A stretch of DNA of 17,552 bases from Zestomicrobium sp964482405 (GTDB taxonomy: Archaea; Thermoproteota; Thermoprotei_A; Sulfolobales; NBVN01): NCBI GenBank assembly GCA_964482405.1, contig CAYZXH010000035.1:1-17552 (forward strand), read 5' to 3'. The notes beneath the pieces were generated by a model. It saw only the letters and a list, made by a program, of their open reading frames with translations. It was not told where the DNA came from and did not search any database. Shown piece after piece: positions 14,079 to 17,552 of this stretch. Position 1 is the stretch's first letter, and each line of letters begins with the position of its first letter. The translations under genes were made by a program, and so were the position numbers.

Positions 14079-15429
14079 CTTGTTGTTAGTAAAGAACGTC
14101 AAGCTGGTTGCTGGAGACAATAACTTGGTAGAAGCTTCCTTAACGATTGAGGATGGCAAGATCGTGGATATTAAGAAGGTAGCGTCTTCAAGCGAGTACG
14201 ATGAGGTATTAGAGGGTGGAGGACTTCTCGCCTTACCTGGAGGAATAGATTTACACGCACATGTTTACGACCCCCAATACCTACATCACGAGGACTTCAG
14301 GACTGGTAGTGAGGCTGCGTTATACGGTGGCGTGACTACCTTCTTCGATATGCCTCTGAGGATGTATGTCGAGGATGAGAAGTCTTTCAAGGCTAAGTAT
14401 GAGGCAGGGCTGAGGGATTCTCTAGTGAATTTCGGCGTGATTGCCGGGATGATGAACGAGGGTAACGTTTCCTCGGTAGAGTTACTCCAGTCTTTAGGAG
14501 TTAACTTATTTAAGGTCTTCACATGTAAGCCTTTCAGACCTAAGAGTGATGAAGGATTCACTAAAGTCGTGAGATCAGTGGTTGGTAGGGGAGGCGTACT
14601 CATAGTTCACGCTGAGGACGACATCATAACAGAATACCTTACTAAGGAGTTTAAGGACTCCGGAATGAATGACCCAATATCTTACCATGAGTCACGTCCA
14701 GCGATCGCTGAGGCCATGGCTATAAGAAGAGTGGCTGACGTGGCCGGATTCCTAGGTCTCAAGCACGGCATACACATAGCTCATTTATCATCTGCTGATG
14801 GCTTACGGGAGGTTATGAAATCGCGTTTAAACGGGGTTTATCTGACGGTGGAGACAACCCCGCACCACCTCTACTTCACTAAGGATGACGTCTCAAAACT
14901 AGGTAATTATCTTAAGCTTGCTCCCACACTTAAGCGACGTGATGACGTGAGGTCGCTGTGGAGGGGTCTTGCATCAGGTTCTGTTGATGCTGTAGCCTCG
15001 GATAACGCTCCTTCAACTAAGGCTGAGAAGGAAGTTAAAGTTTGGGATGCTTGGGGAGGGATACCGAACCTTGAGGTCATGCTACCGCTGGTCTTCACTT
15101 TAGGGGTTAGGAAGACAGGTCTCTTAACCTTGGAGAGGTACGTGGAGATCACTTCGAAGAATCCTGCTAGGATAGCAGGCATTTACCCACGTAAGGGGTC
15201 TCTGGGCGTGGGCTCCGACGCGGATATAGTCTTGGTAGATCCTAACCTCTGCTTCAGCGTGTCAGCAAGTAAACTTCACCACAAAGTTGACTGGACCCCC
15301 TTCGAAGGACTTGAGTTGTGTGGCTGGCCGCGGCACGTCATCATTAACGGCAAGCTAGTCTTAAGAGATAGGGAGATAATTCTCCCAGAGTTTAGGGGGT
15401 CCTATGTTTCTCTGAAGCCCCAAAAGTAG
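14071..15429 (+). CDS. Cyclic amidohydrolase, allantoinase/hydantoinase-like
   Basis: The 452-aa protein has the full metal set of the dihydroorotase/allantoinase/hydantoinase family: His62 and His64 (DLHAHVYDP), Lys148, the likely carbamylated bridging lysine (LFKVFTC), His180 (IVHAEDD), His238 (IAHLSS) and Asp311 (ASDNAPS). The three residues that bind dihydroorotate in true dihydroorotases are replaced: Arg by Tyr66, Asn by Leu96 (DMPLR) and His by Ser315. Instead DMPL, SRPAIAEAMAIRRV, AWGGI and LHHKVDWTPFEG follow the allantoinase pattern. It therefore probably opens a cyclic amide or ureide other than dihydroorotate; the substrate is unknown. The start is GTG with GGAGGT five nt upstream, and it overlaps adenine deaminase by 8 nt. 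Its stop is one base from the end of the convergent glycosylase-like gene. Confidence 0.82.
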   Translation: MIDLLLVKNVKLVAGDNNLVEASLTIEDGKIVDIKKVASSSEYDEVLEGGGLLALPGGIDLHAHVYDPQYLHHEDFRTGSEAALYGGVTTFFDMPLRMYVEDEKSFKAKYEAGLRDSLVNFGVIAGMMNEGNVSSVELLQSLGVNLFKVFTCKPFRPKSDEGFTKVVRSVVGRGGVLIVHAEDDIITEYLTKEFKDSGMNDPISYHESRPAIAEAMAIRRVADVAGFLGLKHGIHIAHLSSADGLREVMKSRLNGVYLTVETTPHHLYFTKDDVSKLGNYLKLAPTLKRRDDVRSLWRGLASGSVDAVASDNAPSTKAEKEVKVWDAWGGIPNLEVMLPLVFTLGVRKTGLLTLERYVEITSKNPARIAGIYPRKGSLGVGSDADIVLVDPNLCFSVSASKLHHKVDWTPFEGLELCGWPRHVIINGKLVLRDREIILPEFRGSYVSLKPQK

Positions 15430-15430
15430 G

Positions 15431-16177
15431 TTAGGTCTTAAGATGTTTTGCGGAAAAACCGCAAATGGTTTGTAACGGGCATCTAGTACATAATGGTTTC
15501 TTGCTTCTGCAGTATTTTTTCGAGATAGATACTAGGGCGGCGTGAAATAGCTTGTAACTACCGAGATCCTCAGGAATCAGTTCCTCAAGTATTTGTTGAG
15601 CTCTCACGTAACTCGCAGGTAGGTTAACGCCCACCCTGCTCAGCACGCGCCTGGCTAGTCTGGACAGAGGTAACACGAGCTTATTCCCGGCGAACAAGAG
15701 TATAGTGTCTGCTGTTTCGTAACCAATTCCCTTAATCCTGATTAAGTCTTTTCTAACCTCGTCTAAGTCTCTGTTAATGAAAGCCCCCCACCCACCCCTC
15801 CTAACTATGAGTAGCGAGAATTCTTTCAAGGTCCTTGATTTACTCTCATGAAATCCCACGCCCTTAATCAATTCCTTAATCTTATTTTGCGGTACCTCAG
15901 CTAGTACGTAAGGATCAAGCAACTTATTCTCCCTCAGCCTAGTAATAGCTTTGTCAACAGCTTCCCACCTACTGAGCTGCACTAGTATGGCTGAGACACC
16001 TATCTCGAAGGGGTCTTTAAAACCGCCCCACCACTCGTATGAGTGCGGGTCTGAGACGAACCAACCAAGTCTTCCAAGGTTTTCCCGACCCCATAAGCTG
16101 AGAATACTGAGCATCTTAATGATTAGGTCAGGCTGGTTTAGAGTGGTCTCGTACTCCCTCCAGCTACTTCCTAGCAT
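15431..16177 (-). CDS. Endonuclease III/COG2231-like protein lacking the catalytic Asp
   Basis: The 248-aa protein has the HhH-GPD fold of DNA glycosylases and is closest to the endonuclease-III-related group COG2231 (MagIII-like). Visible features are WWGGFKDPFEIGVSAILVQ at about 49-67, a helix-hairpin-helix with IKGIGYETADTILL (148-161), and an Fe-S loop C223-x6-C230-x2-C233-x5-C239. The usual ETAD/ESAD of this group is kept, so the bifunctional Lys is absent, as in MagIII. The normally invariant Asp after the hairpin (VVD in relatives) is replaced by Ser172 (LPLSRLARR). The TQNT-type helix motif is also altered (VQLSRW). It may bind damaged DNA without excising a base, or use other residues. 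The ATG at 16177 is preferred over GTG 16183 on Shine-Dalgarno spacing. It overlaps the ThiF-like gene by 7 nt. Confidence 0.85.
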   Translation of the reverse strand: MLGSSWREYETTLNQPDLIIKMLSILSLWGRENLGRLGWFVSDPHSYEWWGGFKDPFEIGVSAILVQLSRWEAVDKAITRLRENKLLDPYVLAEVPQNKIKELIKGVGFHESKSRTLKEFSLLIVRRGGWGAFINRDLDEVRKDLIRIKGIGYETADTILLFAGNKLVLPLSRLARRVLSRVGVNLPASYVRAQQILEELIPEDLGSYKLFHAALVSISKKYCRSKKPLCTRCPLQTICGFSAKHLKT

Positions 16178-16914
16178 TGGCACTCATCACTCACGCTTAA
16201 CTTAAGTAGCGTGAAATCATGCCTCTTCAAATCTATTATTAAAAGCTTGTTAGTCAGTAACTCACCCACACCAGTAATCAGCTTTATCGCCTCAGCCGCC
16301 TCAATAGATCCTACGACACCTGGGGTAGGTCCTATGACTTGAGGGGGGTTTTCCGAAGAAGTGCTTAACTTCCTCTCATCCAGGTTTAAGATACACCTAA
16401 GACATTTAGTGATCCCAGGAACCACAGTGGTTACTTGTCCGTAAAATTCTGAGATACCCCCGTGTATTAAGGGTTTTCTCAGTTCCCACGAGACCTTATC
16501 TACCGCGATCCTGGAGACCCAGTTATCGAGGCAATCAATTATTAGATCCGCGTTACTTACCTCCTCTCTAAACCTACTTGATCTAACGTCTTCCGAGTAC
16601 CCAACAACCTCTACATCACTATTAAGTTTCTTAAGTCTTCTCACTGCCGCGGTGACTTTATAAGCTCCTAAGTCCTCTTCAGTGTAGATTATCTGTCTGT
16701 TAAGGTTGTTGAGTTCTAGGGTGCCGCTATCAAACAAGACCACGCGTCCAACGCCGGCCGCAACTAAGTACATGGATACCACGGATCCTAAACCCCCCAC
16801 GCCAGCAACAACAACTTTAGCTTTACGCAGTCTTCTCTGCCCTTCTAATCCAAGCATCTCTAACTGTCTCAAGTATCTCTCAAGATTCTCGGTCAAGACA
16901 TCATACCCACTCAA
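16171..16914 (-). CDS. ThiF/MoeB/UbaA-type E1-like adenylating enzyme
   Basis: The 247-aa protein has the Rossmann loop GVGGLGS (38-44), Asp62, NLNRQ (70-74), Lys86 and CLDN (128-131), the ATP-binding and adenylation set of the E1-like superfamily. These enzymes adenylate the C-terminal glycine of a ubiquitin-like protein (SAMP, MoaD or ThiS) for sulfur transfer or protein conjugation. The zinc site has CLRC (171-174) and ends with Cys-x-Cys (ECQC, the last four residues), shorter than the usual second CxxC. The LERYLRQ start of the family is present, so TTG at 16914 is accepted although no Shine-Dalgarno is seen; an AT-rich run upstream fits a leaderless message. No rhodanese domain is fused. 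It lies 36 nt after yjbQ and overlaps the glycosylase-like gene, so the three are probably one unit. The ubiquitin-like partner is not in the window. Confidence 0.88.
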   Translation of the reverse strand: MSGYDVLTENLERYLRQLEMLGLEGQRRLRKAKVVVAGVGGLGSVVSMYLVAAGVGRVVLFDSGTLELNNLNRQIIYTEEDLGAYKVTAAVRRLKKLNSDVEVVGYSEDVRSSRFREEVSNADLIIDCLDNWVSRIAVDKVSWELRKPLIHGGISEFYGQVTTVVPGITKCLRCILNLDERKLSTSSENPPQVIGPTPGVVGSIEAAEAIKLITGVGELLTNKLLIIDLKRHDFTLLKLSVSDECQC

Positions 16915-16950
16915 TTAATGAATAAGTAGTAAAAATAAGAGTGCTGCTCC

Positions 16951-17394
16951 TCATTCACCGATTACCTGAATAAGCACTTTTCTTGTTCTAGGACCGTCTA
17001 ACTCAACCAACATCACTTCCTGCCAGGTACCCCTGACCAGAGAACCTCCTTTAATTGGGATGAACTTACTGGTCCCTATGACGCTCGAAGCTATGTGTGC
17101 ATGTGCGTTATCATCTATCTCATCATGCCTCCACCCACCACCAGGCTTGAAGACCTCCGCAATCCACTTAATGTAATCACTCACTATCCTCGGCTCATAC
17201 TCATTTATGATTAAAGCCGCTGTAGCGTGCGGGACGAAAATTAAACAGAATCCATCACTAACCCTACTCTTACGAACAACCTCCTCCACATGCCCCGTTA
17301 TGTTAATTATCTGAAACTTTTTCTCTGTCTTAATACTCACTTCTTCGGAGTATATCCTCAAACCAACGCCCTCCGCAACTATTTTGAGTTTCAT
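16951..17394 (-). CDS. yjbQ: YjbQ/UPF0047 family protein
   Basis: This 147-aa protein matches the YjbQ/UPF0047 family in length and motifs: VPHATAALIINEYEP (54-68), HDEIDDNAHAHIASSVIG (90-107) and GTWQEVMLVELDGPR (122-136). The His/Asp residues in the first two motifs line the metal-binding pocket of the trimer. Members have been reported to have weak thiamine-phosphate synthase activity, and the true role is unclear. The start is ATG with a TATA-like element (17411-17420) about 20 nt upstream, suggesting a leaderless transcript. It is the first gene of a probable three-gene unit with the ThiF-like enzyme. The pairing with a ThiF-type gene is suggestive of sulfur or thiamine metabolism but not proof. 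Confidence 0.92.
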   Translation of the reverse strand: MKLKIVAEGVGLRIYSEEVSIKTEKKFQIINITGHVEEVVRKSRVSDGFCLIFVPHATAALIINEYEPRIVSDYIKWIAEVFKPGGGWRHDEIDDNAHAHIASSVIGTSKFIPIKGGSLVRGTWQEVMLVELDGPRTRKVLIQVIGE

Positions 17395-17399
17395 ATAGG

Positions 17400-17420
17400 T
17401 TAATATAAGGTTTATATGAA
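17400..17420. promoter_or_regulatory. Overlapping divergent promoters, yjbQ and IS607-like gene
   Basis: TTAATATAAGGTTTATATGA holds TATA-like elements readable on both strands. On the minus strand TCATATAAAC would serve yjbQ; on the plus strand TTTATATG would serve the gene starting at 17440. Only 45 nt separate the two starts, so the promoters must overlap. Confidence 0.4.
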
Positions 17421-17439
17421 AGTATTTTCGGAGAGCATG

Positions 17440-17552
17440 ATGCTGAGGCCTAAGGAGGTTTGTGAAAGGCTCGGAATTAGCTACGCTACTTTGAGAGAGT
17501 ACGTTAAGAGAGGTCCATGGAAGCTCATACAGAGAAGACTCTCCGAGAAGAC
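17440..17552 (+). CDS. N-terminal fragment of an IS607-like MerR-type DNA-binding protein
   Basis: Only 37 codons are inside the window; the gene runs off the right edge. The start MLRPKEVCERLGISYATLRE is the MerR-type helix-turn-helix found at the N terminus of IS607-family serine recombinases (TnpA), common in Thermoproteota. A second ATG directly upstream (17437) is in frame. The one used here has GGAG at 17430-17433 with better spacing. After KRG the sequence continues PWKLIQRRLSEK, whereas IS607 proteins usually have about ten wing residues before a Trp/Arg-rich strand. It may thus be a variant or decayed copy. A stand-alone MerR-like regulator is the alternative. If it is IS607, a tnpB is expected to the right. 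Confidence 0.6.
   Translation, partial: MLRPKEVCERLGISYATLREYVKRGPWKLIQRRLSEK

Noticed and set aside
14071..15429. Dihydroorotase (pyrC) assignment
   Set aside because: The substrate-binding Arg, Asn and His of dihydroorotases are absent (Tyr66, Leu96, Ser315) and no other pyrimidine gene is nearby.
15425..15433. Terminator between the convergent allantoinase-like and glycosylase-like genes
   Set aside because: The stops are one base apart and no hairpin or T-run is seen there; the transcripts must overlap.
1..17552. CRISPR array, rRNA or tRNA genes
   Set aside because: No regularly spaced direct repeats, no tRNA-like cloverleaf in the gaps and no rRNA sequence were seen; nearly all sequence is accounted for by protein genes.

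Overview
The window reads as chromosomal DNA of a hyperthermophilic archaeon of the Thermoproteota (Crenarchaeota), probably near Desulfurococcales. The basis is gene content (NAC-alpha, an aCPSF2-type beta-CASP nuclease, a COG1709-type regulator), archaeal TATA boxes, GAGGTGAT-type Shine-Dalgarno sites, frequent GTG/TTG starts and heavy AGG/AGA arginine use. The placement is inferred; there is no rRNA gene in the window. Packing is tight, with no gene-free stretch above about 150 bases.

Layout. (1) 1-330: C-terminal end of a multi-pass membrane protein, possibly an OPT-type transporter. (2) 429-6775, minus strand: a six-gene operon, transcribed moxR ATPase > DUF4129-type protein > 8-TM protein > 79-aa two-TM protein > DUF4350-type protein > DUF58 protein. 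The genes overlap or nearly touch throughout. (3) 6943-7824, plus: an unrecognised 293-aa two-domain protein divergent from moxR. (4) 7829-7861: a GC-rich hairpin ending in a motif that recurs at 10751-10769 and resembles the right end of IS200/IS605 (TnpB) elements. (5) 7890-9472, minus: aCPSF2-like nuclease followed by a small winged-helix protein with a Cys cluster. (6) 9529-9888, plus: NAC. (7) 9902-10633, minus: XRE/COG1709 regulator. (8) 10774-15429: three amidohydrolase-superfamily genes, an MtaD-like deaminase (minus) divergent from adenine deaminase and an allantoinase/hydantoinase-like enzyme (plus, overlapping). (9) 15431-17394, minus: YjbQ, a ThiF/MoeB E1-like enzyme and an endonuclease-III-like protein. 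(10) 17440-17552, plus: the first 37 codons of an IS607-like MerR-type DNA-binding protein, cut by the window edge.

How the genes work together. The moxR operon looks like one membrane-associated machine: a cytosolic AAA+ ATPase, a DUF58 (vWA-like) partner and four membrane-anchored subunits, two with large predicted outside domains. The amidohydrolase cluster suggests purine/nucleoside salvage or breakdown, with hypoxanthine/inosine-type products and ring opening of a cyclic amide. The aCPSF2, winged-helix and NAC genes belong to RNA processing and translation-linked housekeeping.

Most interesting points: a COG2231-type glycosylase homologue in which Ser replaces the catalytic Asp; a winged-helix protein whose Cys motif nearly matches the Fe-S loop of that glycosylase; an allantoinase-like enzyme that has lost all three dihydroorotate-binding residues; a DUF58 protein without a recognisable MIDAS; and two orphan TnpB-element ends with no tnpB nearby.
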